Shown: in pieces, positions 1-8,191 of the stretch
Layout of the letters: every line of letters starts with the position of its first letter
Numbering within the stretch: position 1 is the stretch's first letter
Origin: Microbispora oryzae
GTDB lineage: Bacteria > Actinomycetota > Actinomycetes > Streptosporangiales > Streptosporangiaceae
DNA length: 64,000 nucleotides
Direction: 5' to 3'
Assembly (NCBI RefSeq): GCF_017896165.1
Contig: NZ_JAFCNB010000011.1
Location: 167,143-231,142 of the forward strand
Position numbers and translations under genes: made by a program
Notes under the pieces: model-generated
Seen by the model: the letters and a program-made list of their open reading frames with translations, nothing else
Databases searched by the model: none
What the model was told of the DNA's origin: nothing

Positions 1-216
1 CACCGGCCGGTGCCGGGCCAGCGCGGTGACGAGGGCGCCCCAGCGGTCGCCCAGCACCACCACCGTGCCCGACAGGTCCACCGGCTCGCCGTCGATCCCG
101 TCGAGGTGCCGCAGCAGGTATTCGTCCGCGGCGTCCCACGCGCGGAAGGGGTCGCGGGGATCCTCCGGGAAGCGGGTGAGGTCGAACTCACCGCGCGACG
201 TCGTCAAACGGTTCAT
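1..216 (-). CDS. RsmC/RlmG-like SAM-dependent methyltransferase, N-terminal part (runs off window)
   Basis: Only the first 72 codons are in the window, read leftward from an ATG at 216-214. The translation begins MNRLTTSRGEFDLTRF and contains RAWDAADEYLL followed by VVVLGDRWGALV. This opening is typical of actinobacterial class I methyltransferases of the methyltransferase-small family related to the RsmC/RlmG 16S/23S rRNA guanine-N2 enzymes; the VVVLGDRWG stretch would belong to the first Rossmann strand and loop. The catalytic NPPF-type motif would lie outside the window, so the substrate cannot be stated. Its ATG overlaps the TGA of the upstream histidine kinase gene (ATGA), so the three genes 2241-1 are probably one transcript. 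Confidence 0.7.
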   Translation of the reverse strand, partial: MNRLTTSRGEFDLTRFPEDPRDPFRAWDAADEYLLRHLDGIDGEPVDLSGTVVVLGDRWGALVTALARHRPV

Positions 217-1523
217 TTGCCTATCAGGCTAGTGCCCATCTCGCCGGGCGGCCCCACCGCGGGCGACGGCTGGCCGGCGGTTGCGGGCAGCCGCAGGGTG
301 ACGACGGCGCCGCCGGCGGGGTCGTTGGCCAGGGTGAGATCGGCGTCGATGACCCGAGCCTGGCCGAGCGCGATGGTGAGGCCCAGGCCGTGGCCTCTCC
401 CGCGCTCGGCGGCTCCGGTGCGGAACCGCTCCGGCCCCCGGGTCAGCAGCTCCTCCGGGAACCCCTGGCCGTGGTCGCGCACCACGACGCTCTGCCCTGC
501 CACGGCGACCTCGACGGGAGGCAGACCGTGCCGGTGGGCGTTGATGACCAGGTTGGCGATGATCCGGTCGAGCCGGCGCGGGTCCGTCTCCGCGACCGGC
601 GCGCCGATCACTGTGACGTCCGCCCGCAGCCCCGTCCGCCGTACGGACTCTTCGACGATCCGACCCACCGGCACCGGCACGCGGTCGGCCCGTTCGGCCC
701 CCGCGTCTAGCCGGGAGATCTCCAGCAGGTTCTCCACCAGGGTCCACAGCACCCGCACCCGGTCGCGTACCAGGTCGGTGGCCTCGCCGTCCGGGAGCAG
801 CTCCGCCGAGGTGATCAGGCCCATCAGCGGGGTGCGCAGCTCGTGGGCCACGTCGGCGGTGAAGCGCTGCTCGCTGAGGAGCCGCCGCTGCAGCGCGCCC
901 GCCATCGAGTCGACCGCCGCGGAGATCTCGGCGATCTCGTCCCCGCGCCCGCCGGAGCCGCCGGTCGTGCCGATCCGGGCGTCCAGGTCGCCGCCGGCGA
1001 TGCGGCGAGCCGTACGGGCGACCCGCCGCAGCCGCCGGTTGGGCAACTCGGCGGCCAGCGCGGCGAGCGGCACGACGACGGCGAGCGCGGCCAGCGCCGC
1101 CATGACGATGTGCCGGTCGAGCGCCTGAAGACTGCGCTGCTCGGGGCCCATGTCGATCCGGACGGCCAGCGTCTCGCCGTCGACGACCCGCGCCGCCCAC
1201 ATCCACGGCTGGCCGGGCTTCCTGTCGTCGTAGGAGGTCGAGGTCTCGCCGGGCCGGAGCGAGGCCGGCAGTGGCGCGGGGAGTCCGGCGACGTCGGCGA
1301 GGCCCTGCCTGTCGCCGGTGCGGGCGTACGCGGCCGCCGCGTCGTCGAGCGCCCGGTAGGCCCGCTGCCGGCCGACCGTGAGCGACCAGTCGTACGTCGC
1401 CCGGTGGACGAGGACTCCGACCACCGCCGTGACCGCGCACGCGGCGGCGGCGGTCAGCGCGGCGATCTTCCAGCGCAGGGACCGCGGGTTGAGCAGGTGG
1501 CGCGGCGGAGCGAGGCGGCCCAT
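213..1523 (-). CDS. Two-component sensor histidine kinase (HAMP-HisKA-HATPase)
   Basis: A 436-aa membrane sensor kinase that phosphorylates the response regulator encoded just upstream. The start is the ATG at 1523, one base after the regulator's stop; an upstream in-frame extension to 1619 would lie wholly inside the regulator gene. Visible parts: a first membrane segment around residues 18-41, an extracytoplasmic stretch of about 100 residues with TSTSYDDRKPGQPWMW, a second membrane segment around 139-160, a HAMP region (TARRIAGGDLDARIG, about 171-185), the H-box FTADVAHELRTPL with His227, an N-box ANLVINAHRHG, and the glycine boxes VRDHGQGF and GHGLGLTIA. Gene order and regulator sequence recall the CseB/CseC cell-envelope stress pair of Streptomyces. 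That is only a resemblance, and the signal is unknown. Confidence 0.92.
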   Translation of the reverse strand: MGRLAPPRHLLNPRSLRWKIAALTAAAACAVTAVVGVLVHRATYDWSLTVGRQRAYRALDDAAAAYARTGDRQGLADVAGLPAPLPASLRPGETSTSYDDRKPGQPWMWAARVVDGETLAVRIDMGPEQRSLQALDRHIVMAALAALAVVVPLAALAAELPNRRLRRVARTARRIAGGDLDARIGTTGGSGGRGDEIAEISAAVDSMAGALQRRLLSEQRFTADVAHELRTPLMGLITSAELLPDGEATDLVRDRVRVLWTLVENLLEISRLDAGAERADRVPVPVGRIVEESVRRTGLRADVTVIGAPVAETDPRRLDRIIANLVINAHRHGLPPVEVAVAGQSVVVRDHGQGFPEELLTRGPERFRTGAAERGRGHGLGLTIALGQARVIDADLTLANDPAGGAVVTLRLPATAGQPSPAVGPPGEMGTSLIGK

Positions 1524-1524
1524 C

Positions 1525-2241
1525 TCAGCGCCGCAGCTTGTAGCCGAAGCCGCGGACCGTCTCGATCCGGTCGGAGCCGATCTTCTTGCGCAGGCGCTGC
1601 ACGCAGAGGTCGACGACACGGCTGTCCCCGTCCCAGCCGTAGTCCCAGACGTCGCGCAGCAGCGTCTGCCGGTCGAGCACGATCCCCGGGTTGGCGGCGA
1701 ACTCCAGCAGCAGCCGCAGCTCGGTGGGGGCCAGCGCGACGGGCTCGCCGCCGCGGCACACGTCGAGGCCCCGCGGGTCGATGCTGAGGTCGCCGAAGAC
1801 CAGGGCCGCGTCGTCCGGCTCGGCGGGCCGCGCGGCCGGGGGAGCGGACGGGGCGAACGTCGCCCGGCGCAGCAGCGAGCGGATCCGCGCCACCAGCACC
1901 GCCGTGTCGACGGGCTTCACGACGTAGTCGTCCGCGCCCGCCTCCAGCCCCGAGACCACGTCGAGCGAGTCGCCCCTGGCCGACATCATCAGGACCGGCA
2001 CCATGCTCGACTCCCTGACCCTCCGGCACAGGCCGATGCCGTCGAGCGCCGGCAGCATCAGGTCGAGCAGCAGCAGGTCGTGCCGTCCCTCCCGGAAGAG
2101 TTCCAGGCCGGTCAGGCCGTCCGCGGCCGCGGACACCTCGTAGCCGTACCGCTCCAGGGCCATCGCGACCGTCCTGCGGATCACTTCGTCGTCCTCGACC
2201 AGGAGGATCACGGCCGCCGGCTCGGAGACTGAATCGGACAT
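1525..2241 (-). CDS. OmpR-family response regulator
   Basis: A 238-aa DNA-binding regulator. The N-terminal receiver has the acidic pair in LLVEDDEV, phosphoacceptor Asp60 in LLLLDLMLP, and the conserved Lys109 in DYVVKP. The C-terminal half is a winged helix with ELRLLLEFAANPG and the closing VRGFGYKL. The ATG at 2241 follows AGGAAG with a 3-5 nt spacer. The receiver resembles Streptomyces CseB (pattern LCRRVRESSMVPVLMMSARG), so control of envelope-stress genes is a reasonable but unproven guess. The paired kinase gene begins one base after the stop codon, which implies translational coupling and a cognate pair. Confidence 0.93.
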   Translation of the reverse strand: MSDSVSEPAAVILLVEDDEVIRRTVAMALERYGYEVSAAADGLTGLELFREGRHDLLLLDLMLPALDGIGLCRRVRESSMVPVLMMSARGDSLDVVSGLEAGADDYVVKPVDTAVLVARIRSLLRRATFAPSAPPAARPAEPDDAALVFGDLSIDPRGLDVCRGGEPVALAPTELRLLLEFAANPGIVLDRQTLLRDVWDYGWDGDSRVVDLCVQRLRKKIGSDRIETVRGFGYKLRR

Positions 2242-2397
2242 TACTTCCTAAAGTAGGCGGACGGCTTGTAGTGCCACTATAGGGACGGTCCCATTCTGTG
2301 GCCGTCATGTCTCCGTGGAGTCGAGGGCTTGTGTCCGCGGCCGCTCAGGCGTGCATCCGCCGCGTATCGGCGTCCGAGCCGCCGGCGGGCGAGGTGT

Positions 2398-2916
2398 TCA
2401 GGGGCCCAGGTGGAGGGGTTTCACCATGACCCGGCAGACCTCGGGACGGATCTCCCGGGAGCCGTCGGGGCGGTATTCCACCCGCGTAGTGCTCAGCAGG
2501 CCGTGCTCCCACTCCACGTAGCCCCGGCGCAGATAGAGGCCGGCGGCGTGCTCGTTGTCCAGCCCCACGCCGAGCACGGCCAGCTTGCGGCCCTCGTCCC
2601 AGATGGCGCGCTCGGCGGCGTCCAGGAGCGCGCTGCCGATCCGCCTGTTGCGCCGTCTCGGCGCCACCTCCAGGTGTGTGATCAGTCCGACGTCCGTGAG
2701 GCGGGCCCGCAGCTCGGGCTCCTCCGGGGCGCCCAGCCATACGTACACGTCGCCCACCGGGACATCCGCGTCCCAGGCCACCAGGAGCCGTCCGTGGCCC
2801 TCTCCCTGTAGCCGCAGCCGTTCCGTGAAGTACGCCGCCTGATCGAGCGCCCGGACGAGGGAAGGGACGTCCGCCTCGGCGGCTTGACGGATAACAGGGC
2901 CCCCCACAACCTCCAC
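2398..2916 (-). CDS. GNAT-family N-acetyltransferase
   Basis: A 172-aa protein with the GNAT fold. It has an N-terminal VIRQAAEADVPSLVRALDQ, the central strand LITHLEVAPRRR, and the acetyl-CoA pyrophosphate-binding signature RNRRIGSALLDAAE, followed by a C-terminal NEHAAGLYLRRGYVEWE. The substrate cannot be read from sequence. GTG at 2916 is chosen because no in-frame ATG lies closer to the domain. A second in-frame GTG (2907) sits 2 nt after GGAGG, too close to use it well. The gene lies downstream of the glycosyltransferase gene on the same strand with a 31-nt gap. Confidence 0.8.
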   Translation of the reverse strand: MEVVGGPVIRQAAEADVPSLVRALDQAAYFTERLRLQGEGHGRLLVAWDADVPVGDVYVWLGAPEEPELRARLTDVGLITHLEVAPRRRNRRIGSALLDAAERAIWDEGRKLAVLGVGLDNEHAAGLYLRRGYVEWEHGLLSTTRVEYRPDGSREIRPEVCRVMVKPLHLGP

Positions 2917-2947
2917 ATTCCCGGCTATACATCCGGTAAAGCAAGGT

Positions 2948-4123
2948 TCATCGCAGGCGGTATATGACGTCGAGTGGCTTGTTGCCCTTCTTGACCAACC
3001 ACTTCCCGAGGTCGTCGACGTCGCCGCCGCGTACCGTCGTCCTCTCCACATGACGGGCCCAGCCCTCCCGGTCGGCCGCCCAGGCTCGCATGTAGGCCAC
3101 GCAGAGGTCGGGCCGGATCGTGCGGAGCCGGCCGAGGGCCGCCAGAAGCGAAGCCTCCATCGCCGCCGGGCTCGGCGTGCCGCGCCGCGGCAGGCGCCGC
3201 ACCCGGCCCAGCACGTCCTCGATGAAGTTCCTGCGCCGATCGAGGAAGAACGCCCAGTGGGCCAGGTCGGCCGCCTCCCGCCAGTTGCGATCCGACTCCT
3301 GGTCGAGCAGCCAGTAGACGCCCTCGGCCAGCACGTCGCCAAACTCCTGGTCGCGGGCGCGTACCGGCCGGTCGAACGGGTCGTACGGCCGCTGCCTGAC
3401 CATGCCGGTCACGGCGAGGGGCCGCAGGCGCTTGTCCCCCAGCAGGTAGAACCAGTCCTCGTTGTAGACATTGGGGAAGAAGGAGCGGTTACGCGAGGTC
3501 TGGACGGCGAGGGCGCCGCCCCCGACGAAGCTCTCCTGCCATCCCCCCGCCGCCCGGTGCGCGTGGCAGACCACCGAGTTGTCCGGGTAGCCCCCGATGT
3601 GCATGCCGACGGCGTCATAGGTGTCGAGCAGCCCCGCCGCCCTGGCGACCTCCTCGTGGCCGCCGACCTCGATGTCGTCGTCCAGGAAGACGACGCGCTC
3701 CCAGGCCATGCGCCGGGCGAGCAGGAGTCCGATGTTGCGCTTCACCCCGAGGTCGGTCGGCCGGTGGAACGGCGTGTCGTGGAGCAGCCGGTCGGTCCGG
3801 AACTCCGGCATGTTCAAGGTCTGGACGGCAGGTCCGACGTCGATCGCGATGAAGTCCACGTCGGGCGGCATGAGGGCGGCGGCCTGTTCCGCGCTGCTCC
3901 ACCGCCGGCTGTGGAGCGACACGAGGGGGCATCGCAGCGCGGTCGCCAGCCGTACGGCGTGTCCCAGCCAGCGAGGATGACGGATCGTGGGCACGACAAT
4001 GGCGTCGACCCGGCCCGGCGTCGCCGGTTCGAAGGCGTCGAGCAGGTCGACCAGATGCCGATGTGAGCCATGATGATGCTCGGACGCGGCCTCGTCCGTC
4101 GTCGGCTCCATTCGGCGCTCCAT
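2948..4123 (-). CDS. GT-A-type glycosyltransferase-like protein
   Basis: A 391-aa soluble protein of nucleotide-sugar transferase appearance. After a His-rich N-terminus comes AIVVPTIRHPRWLGHAVRLA, then VVFLDDDIEVGG (acidic triad at residues 148-150) preceded by GVKRNIGLLLARRMAWERV, as in GT-A enzymes where DxD binds a metal and the sugar nucleotide. A later NEDWFYLLG resembles the acceptor-side acidic motif of GT2-like enzymes. There are no membrane segments. It starts 6 nt after the stop of the XRE regulator gene, so the two are probably co-transcribed. A second ATG (4111) is a possible start. Donor and acceptor are unknown. Confidence 0.7.
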   Translation of the reverse strand: MERRMEPTTDEAASEHHHGSHRHLVDLLDAFEPATPGRVDAIVVPTIRHPRWLGHAVRLATALRCPLVSLHSRRWSSAEQAAALMPPDVDFIAIDVGPAVQTLNMPEFRTDRLLHDTPFHRPTDLGVKRNIGLLLARRMAWERVVFLDDDIEVGGHEEVARAAGLLDTYDAVGMHIGGYPDNSVVCHAHRAAGGWQESFVGGGALAVQTSRNRSFFPNVYNEDWFYLLGDKRLRPLAVTGMVRQRPYDPFDRPVRARDQEFGDVLAEGVYWLLDQESDRNWREAADLAHWAFFLDRRRNFIEDVLGRVRRLPRRGTPSPAAMEASLLAALGRLRTIRPDLCVAYMRAWAADREGWARHVERTTVRGGDVDDLGKWLVKKGNKPLDVIYRLR

Positions 4124-4129
4124 TCGGCG

Positions 4130-5212
4130 TCAGGGCCACTCGTGCAGCCGGACGGACTCGAGGGTCCAGTCCGGGGTGATGACGACTCCGCCGACGATCT
4201 GCACGCGGCTGAGAACGCTGTAGGAACGGGCGTCGCCGAAGCGTCTGTGCAGGTAGTCGGCATTCCGGTCGCGGAACCGTTCATCGGTCAGCGCCCGCAC
4301 CGCGCCCAGGACCCCTCTGGCGTACATCCCGTTGCACATACTCAGCGTGCGTTCGACGTTGTAGGGGTTCTCTCCGCGATAGAAGAACGCGACGTCCTCG
4401 ATCAGTCGCAGGCTAGCGCCGGATCCTTCGGTCACGGGGTGATGCCGCCGCGTGTCGCCGCCCTCGGTCACCTCGAAGTACACGCCGTCCTCGGCCGACC
4501 AGTGGGCCACCTGCCGCACCGGCGCCTCGATGTCGCCCAGAACGGACGCCGTGATGCGGTTCCAGTCGACCCCGCCGAGCAGGACCAGATGGGTGGTGAG
4601 ATCGTCGGGCGTCAGCTGGTCGTTCGAGCGGAGCGAGACCAGGCTGGTGGGGTTCGCCGCCCGGAGGTGGCCGTGCAGCTCGAACAGCGAGTCGAGGTCG
4701 GAGTATTTGTACAGCTCGATGTAGTCGGGATCGCCCGGGTGCGCGTATGGGATCTTCTCCCTGCGTTCCGGGGGAACGACCGAGCAGATGATCGTGATGG
4801 GCTCGCCGTCGGCGAAGTGCCAGGGCCCCCGCCGGACGTCGGACGGCATGAGCCCACCGTCGGCGGCCGCGACCTCGTTCTGGGCTCGCTGCGCGGCCCT
4901 GCGCAGCCGGGTGAGCTCACTCAGCAGCGCCGCGCGCTCGTCGAGCTCCGCCGCGGTCAGGTCGGACGGCGACAGCGGGTGTCCCTCCGTGGCCGGCCGG
5001 CTGGTCGCGAAGAACGTCGCGTAGCCCTCGATCCGGTTCATCGGCGGGACCCGGGGGCTGGTCCGCGACTCCCAGGACGAGACGAGCGGGACGCTGACTC
5101 CGAGGGCGGCGGCCAGCTGTGGCTGGGTCACCCGCACGCCGGGCCACCGGTTCTCGCGTAGTTCGCGCAGCCGGCGTGCCAGCGCGGACACCTCGGGATC
5201 GTCGCCGCTCAT
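4130..5212 (-). CDS. XRE-type HTH regulator with a large C-terminal sensor-like domain
   Basis: A 360-aa protein. Residues about 8-60 form a Cro/C1-type helix-turn-helix (VTQPQLAAALGVSVPLVSSW). A coiled stretch follows (LDERAALLSELTRLRRAAQR). The remaining 220 or so residues include ADGEPITIICSVVPPE, DPDYIELYKYSDLDSLFEL, HGHLRAANPTSLVSLR and THLVLLGGVDWN. This C-terminal arrangement recurs behind HTH domains in actinomycetes; I recognise the pattern but know no firm function. The LVLLGG strand-loop suggests a Rossmann-like nucleotide-binding fold, which is inference. The gene precedes a glycosyltransferase in the same operon. Repeated TTCAG/CTGAA palindromes lie upstream (5232-5442) and may be its operators. 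Confidence 0.75.
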   Translation of the reverse strand: MSGDDPEVSALARRLRELRENRWPGVRVTQPQLAAALGVSVPLVSSWESRTSPRVPPMNRIEGYATFFATSRPATEGHPLSPSDLTAAELDERAALLSELTRLRRAAQRAQNEVAAADGGLMPSDVRRGPWHFADGEPITIICSVVPPERREKIPYAHPGDPDYIELYKYSDLDSLFELHGHLRAANPTSLVSLRSNDQLTPDDLTTHLVLLGGVDWNRITASVLGDIEAPVRQVAHWSAEDGVYFEVTEGGDTRRHHPVTEGSGASLRLIEDVAFFYRGENPYNVERTLSMCNGMYARGVLGAVRALTDERFRDRNADYLHRRFGDARSYSVLSRVQIVGGVVITPDWTLESVRLHEWP

Positions 5213-5231
5213 GATCGCCCCATCACTTCAC

Positions 5232-5442
5232 CTGAACTTCAGTATGCAGCGTAAAGCATTGTCCCGACCGTTCGCGGTGACGGACCCGCAGCTAAGGGAT
5301 AACAGAACGGCTCGCCAGGACGGGGAGCGCGACGACTGGAAGTGTAGCCACATCTCTGTAGCCCTCGCGTCTGGATTGACCGTGTTCAGGCAGGGCATCA
5401 AAGGTACAGCCAGAGTTCAGTTAAGACGACGTATTAACTGAA
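5232..5442. promoter_or_regulatory. Palindromic operator candidates upstream of the XRE gene
   Basis: Two perfect inverted repeats share the same core. One is CTGAA-C-TTCAG at 5232-5242, 20 nt before the regulator start. The other is TTCAGTTAA-N9-TTAACTGAA at 5416-5442, 64 nt before the small membrane protein gene on the opposite strand. The interval is AT-rich relative to its surroundings. Binding by the adjacent XRE protein is inference from position and repetition. Confidence 0.4.
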
Positions 5443-5506
5443 ATTAAGTGAAGAGGGGAGGTCGACGGAAGGCTTCGATCGAGCGCATCTCCGGCAGGAA
5501 GACTGA

Positions 5507-5731
5507 ATGATCACACTCATCCCCCACCTCATGGTCGAAACGCCGGTTCCCGAGGACGGCGGACACCTCACGATCCTCATCCTCGCCACCATGATCACGA
5601 TGGTGCTGGCCGCGATCCGCCGCCTCGGCCGGCGGGCGCACATCGTCGTGGTCGTCAGCGGCACGAGCATCCTGCTCGTCGTCCTCGCCATCCTGGTGAT
5701 GGCCTACCTGACCGCTCTCGCGATCATCTGA
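5507..5731 (+). CDS. Small two-helix membrane protein, unknown function
   Basis: A 74-aa protein that is almost entirely hydrophobic, with two predicted membrane segments (roughly residues 21-38 and 45-73, the second containing SGTSILLVVLAILVMAYL) joined by a basic loop AIRRLGRRAH. The ATG at 5507 has a good ribosome binding site (AGGAAG, 5 nt spacer), which is the main reason for accepting it. I do not recognise a family. It is transcribed away from the XRE/glycosyltransferase operon and shares its intergenic region. Confidence 0.55.
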   Translation: MITLIPHLMVETPVPEDGGHLTILILATMITMVLAAIRRLGRRAHIVVVVSGTSILLVVLAILVMAYLTALAII

Positions 5732-5838
5732 GCGGCCCCCTGGCGCCCAGCGCCGCGCGCCACGGCCGCACCCAGCGCGCCCTCCCGGGCCTCTGTTCTC
5801 ATCCCCGCCGTATGCGTCCCCGCTGCCGTACGCAGAAC

Positions 5839-5865
5839 GGGGCGCCACCGGAACGGCGGCGCCCC
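5839..5865 (-). terminator. Hairpin terminator of the SRPBCC gene
   Basis: Perfect 8-bp stem GGGGCGCC / GGCGCCCC with an 11-nt loop, 14 nt beyond the stop codon of the leftward SRPBCC gene. There is no T-tract, as is common in actinomycete terminators. Confidence 0.5.
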
Positions 5866-5878
5866 CTGTCCGTGAATG

Positions 5879-6523
5879 TCAGAGCTCGCCGCTCTCGATG
5901 GCCTGCTTGACGGCCGTCTGCGTCTGCTGGTGCGAGGCGACGCCGTTCTGGACGACGAAGTCGATCAGCGTGGCGTCCGCGTCGAAGGTGAGGCGTTCGG
6001 TCACGACGGTCTTGTTGCCGGGTACCCGGTTAAACGTGATCTTCTGGTGGGTCACGACGTTGGGGTCGGACCAGGTGTCGGTCTCGTAGTAGTAGTCCGA
6101 GCTGTGGATCCGCTGCTGGGCGAACGTCTTGGCCGTGACGATCACACCCTGGTAGGGGATGTCCTCGATCGCGGTGAAGTTGATGAAGCGGGTGTCACCC
6201 GAGCACCAGTCCTTGTGGGTGATGACGCGCTTGAGGAACGCGGCCCGCCCGATGTGGTTGTTGATGTTCGAGTACGCCGTGAAGACGTGATTGATCGGGG
6301 CGTCGATCTGGATCGAGATGCTGGTGGTCACCCGGCTGCGTCCGGAGTCCGGCGCGGGCGGGGTGGTGTCGTAGAACTTGTACGTGTCCCAGGCGTTCTG
6401 CCACTGGGCGGCGATTTCGGCGTCGGTCTCTGTCGTGTCGGCGCCGGCCGGGCTCGACGCGCCGGCCACGATGAAGGCGGCGACGGTGAACTGGAGGGCG
6501 AGGATTCGGAGAAGCTTCTTCAC
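5879..6523 (-). CDS. Secreted SRPBCC (START-like) domain protein
   Basis: A 214-aa exported protein. GTG at 6523 is preceded by GAGG with a 5-nt spacer and starts a clear signal peptide (VKKLLRILALQFTVAAF, then GASSPAGADT). The mature part has the SRPBCC pattern ISIQIDAPINHVFTAYSNIN, followed by antiparallel-strand sequence up to VTERLTFDADATLIDFV and a C-terminal helix. Such domains bind hydrophobic ligands in a deep cavity; an exported single-domain version has no established role I can name. One Cys (KDWCSGD) lies in the mature part. It is probably monocistronic. Confidence 0.8.
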   Translation of the reverse strand: MKKLLRILALQFTVAAFIVAGASSPAGADTTETDAEIAAQWQNAWDTYKFYDTTPPAPDSGRSRVTTSISIQIDAPINHVFTAYSNINNHIGRAAFLKRVITHKDWCSGDTRFINFTAIEDIPYQGVIVTAKTFAQQRIHSSDYYYETDTWSDPNVVTHQKITFNRVPGNKTVVTERLTFDADATLIDFVVQNGVASHQQTQTAVKQAIESGEL

Positions 6524-6640
6524 GTTTACCTCGGGGGGAGTTGTAGGTGCAGAAGCTCTTCTATCGCATGTGATCGTTCTTGAGAACCAGTGGGGCCAGA
6601 ACACGTGAGCCTGGCTCATATGGTTCCGCCCGCCGCCGGG

Positions 6641-7927
6641 TCAGGCCGGTGCGTCGTGCAGCGTGGGGTCGCTCCGCCGCAGGCGCCCGGCCACCGCGTC
6701 GTACCTCCGGAAGGAGGTGATGGCGAAACCGGTGATCAGGACGAGCACGGCGCACGCCAGGCCCCCACCCGCCCAGGCGGGGACCAGCCCGAACGCGGTC
6801 GCCGTGGCGCCGGCCCGGAGATCGCCGAGCCGGGGGCCGCCGGCCACGACGACCATGAACACTCCCTGCATGCGCCCGCGCATCTCGTCGGGCGCGTAGG
6901 TCTGCAGGATCGTCTGCCGCCACACGGCCGACGCCAGGTCGGTCGCGCCGCCGACGGCCAGCAGCACGACGACCAGCCAGAGCGGCCGGGCGAACGCCGC
7001 GGCGGCGACCGTGAGGCCCCACAGCGCGATGACGAGGGTGAGCGCCACGCCCTGGCGGCGCACCCGGCCGATCCATCCCGACGACAGACCGGCCATGACC
7101 GACCCGATCGCGATGCTCGCCGACAGCCAGCCGAAGGCCACCGGGGAACCGCCGAACCGCTCCGCCGTGAGCTCGGGGAACAGGGCGCGCGGCATCGCGA
7201 ACGCCATCGCGATGATGTCGACGACGAACGACATCATCACGATCGGCTGGGTCGCGATGTAGGCGAGCCCGTCGGCGACCGAACGCAGGCCGGGACGGGA
7301 GGTCTCCCCGAGCGGGGCCAGCCCAGGCAGTCGTACGGCGGCGTAGAAGCCGGCGCCGAAGAGGACGGCGTCGATGAGGTACGCGAGCGCGTACCCGCCC
7401 TTGGCCAGCACGATCCCGGCCAGCAGCGGGCCGATGACGGTGCCGATGCTGCTGACGAGGAAGTTCAACGTGTTGGCCGCGGCGACCCGCTCGACGGGGA
7501 CGATCCGGGGAATGATCGCGCCGCGGGTGGCCGAGGTGATGGCGAAGCCGATCGACTGCAGGGCGATCACGCCGAGCACCAGGGAGACGTTCCGCAGGCC
7601 CGACCAGGCGTGCAGCAGGAGGGCGGCGGTGGCGAGCCAGGAGATGACAGAGCCGATGAGCAGGAGCCTGCGACGGTCGACCGCGTCCGCGATCGCGCCG
7701 CCCCACAACCCGAAGACGACCAGGGGTACCAGGCTCACGGGGCCGAGCAGGCCGACCCACAGGGACGATCCGGAGATCTCGAAGACCTGCCCGTTCACGG
7801 CCACCGCGGTGAGCTGGAAACCGACGAACGACACGCCCTGGCCGATCAGCAGCCGCCGGTAGGCGGGTACGGCCAGGGGCCGGGTGTCGAGAGCCACGCG
7901 TCTCAGGACCGACTGGACCCCCGACAT
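6641..7927 (-). CDS. MFS exporter, enterobactin-exporter-like (MFS_3)
   Basis: A 428-aa major facilitator protein with 11-12 hydrophobic segments and the MFS cytoplasmic loop-2 motif GGAIADAVDRRRLLL. The family arrangement RRLLIGQGVSFVGFQLTAVA at the N-terminus is typical of EntS/MFS_3 drug or siderophore exporters. ATG at 7927 is preferred over the GTG two codons earlier because GAGG lies 5 nt upstream of the ATG. The substrate is unknown. A perfect palindrome (GGCAAAT-N5-ATTTGCC) lies 18 nt upstream of the start and could be a repressor operator. The C-terminal tail RRSDPTLHDAPA is hydrophilic. Confidence 0.9.
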   Translation of the reverse strand: MSGVQSVLRRVALDTRPLAVPAYRRLLIGQGVSFVGFQLTAVAVNGQVFEISGSSLWVGLLGPVSLVPLVVFGLWGGAIADAVDRRRLLLIGSVISWLATAALLLHAWSGLRNVSLVLGVIALQSIGFAITSATRGAIIPRIVPVERVAAANTLNFLVSSIGTVIGPLLAGIVLAKGGYALAYLIDAVLFGAGFYAAVRLPGLAPLGETSRPGLRSVADGLAYIATQPIVMMSFVVDIIAMAFAMPRALFPELTAERFGGSPVAFGWLSASIAIGSVMAGLSSGWIGRVRRQGVALTLVIALWGLTVAAAAFARPLWLVVVLLAVGGATDLASAVWRQTILQTYAPDEMRGRMQGVFMVVVAGGPRLGDLRAGATATAFGLVPAWAGGGLACAVLVLITGFAITSFRRYDAVAGRLRRSDPTLHDAPA

Positions 7928-7945
7928 CCTCACCTCGCCAAATTG

Positions 7946-7964
7946 GGCAAATAGTGCATTTGCC
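7946..7964. promoter_or_regulatory. Palindrome upstream of the MFS gene, candidate operator
   Basis: GGCAAAT-AGTGC-ATTTGCC, a perfect 7-bp inverted repeat with a 5-nt centre, lies 18 nt before the MFS start codon and just after a TAAAGT -10-like box on the leftward strand. Position and symmetry fit a TetR- or MarR-type operator. No such regulator gene lies beside it. Confidence 0.45.
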
Positions 7965-8191
7965 GTACTTTACCGCCCTTGGTTGGACGGCTTTCCGTGG
8001 GATCCGGGGTTTCCGGCGGCGAATGGGGGGCATCGGGCTTCCGCCGGCGAGCGCCTGGGAACTCCGGCGACGATCGCCCGATGGGGTGGCGAGCGCCTAT
8101 TCTGAGCAGCGAGGGTAGTCTCTTCTGAACGGCAAGAGCGATCTCCCCGTGCTCCGCTCTTGGGAGGGCTCGAAAGGGTGGCTGGCGTTTC

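Noticed and set aside
5211..5441. 76-aa frame in the XRE upstream region
   Set aside because: No ribosome binding site, atypical composition, and it covers the palindromic regulatory region.
5444..5848. 134-aa minus-strand frame opposite the small membrane protein
   Set aside because: Its composition is the His/Asp/Arg-rich pattern of an antisense shadow; the plus-strand frame has the ribosome binding site.
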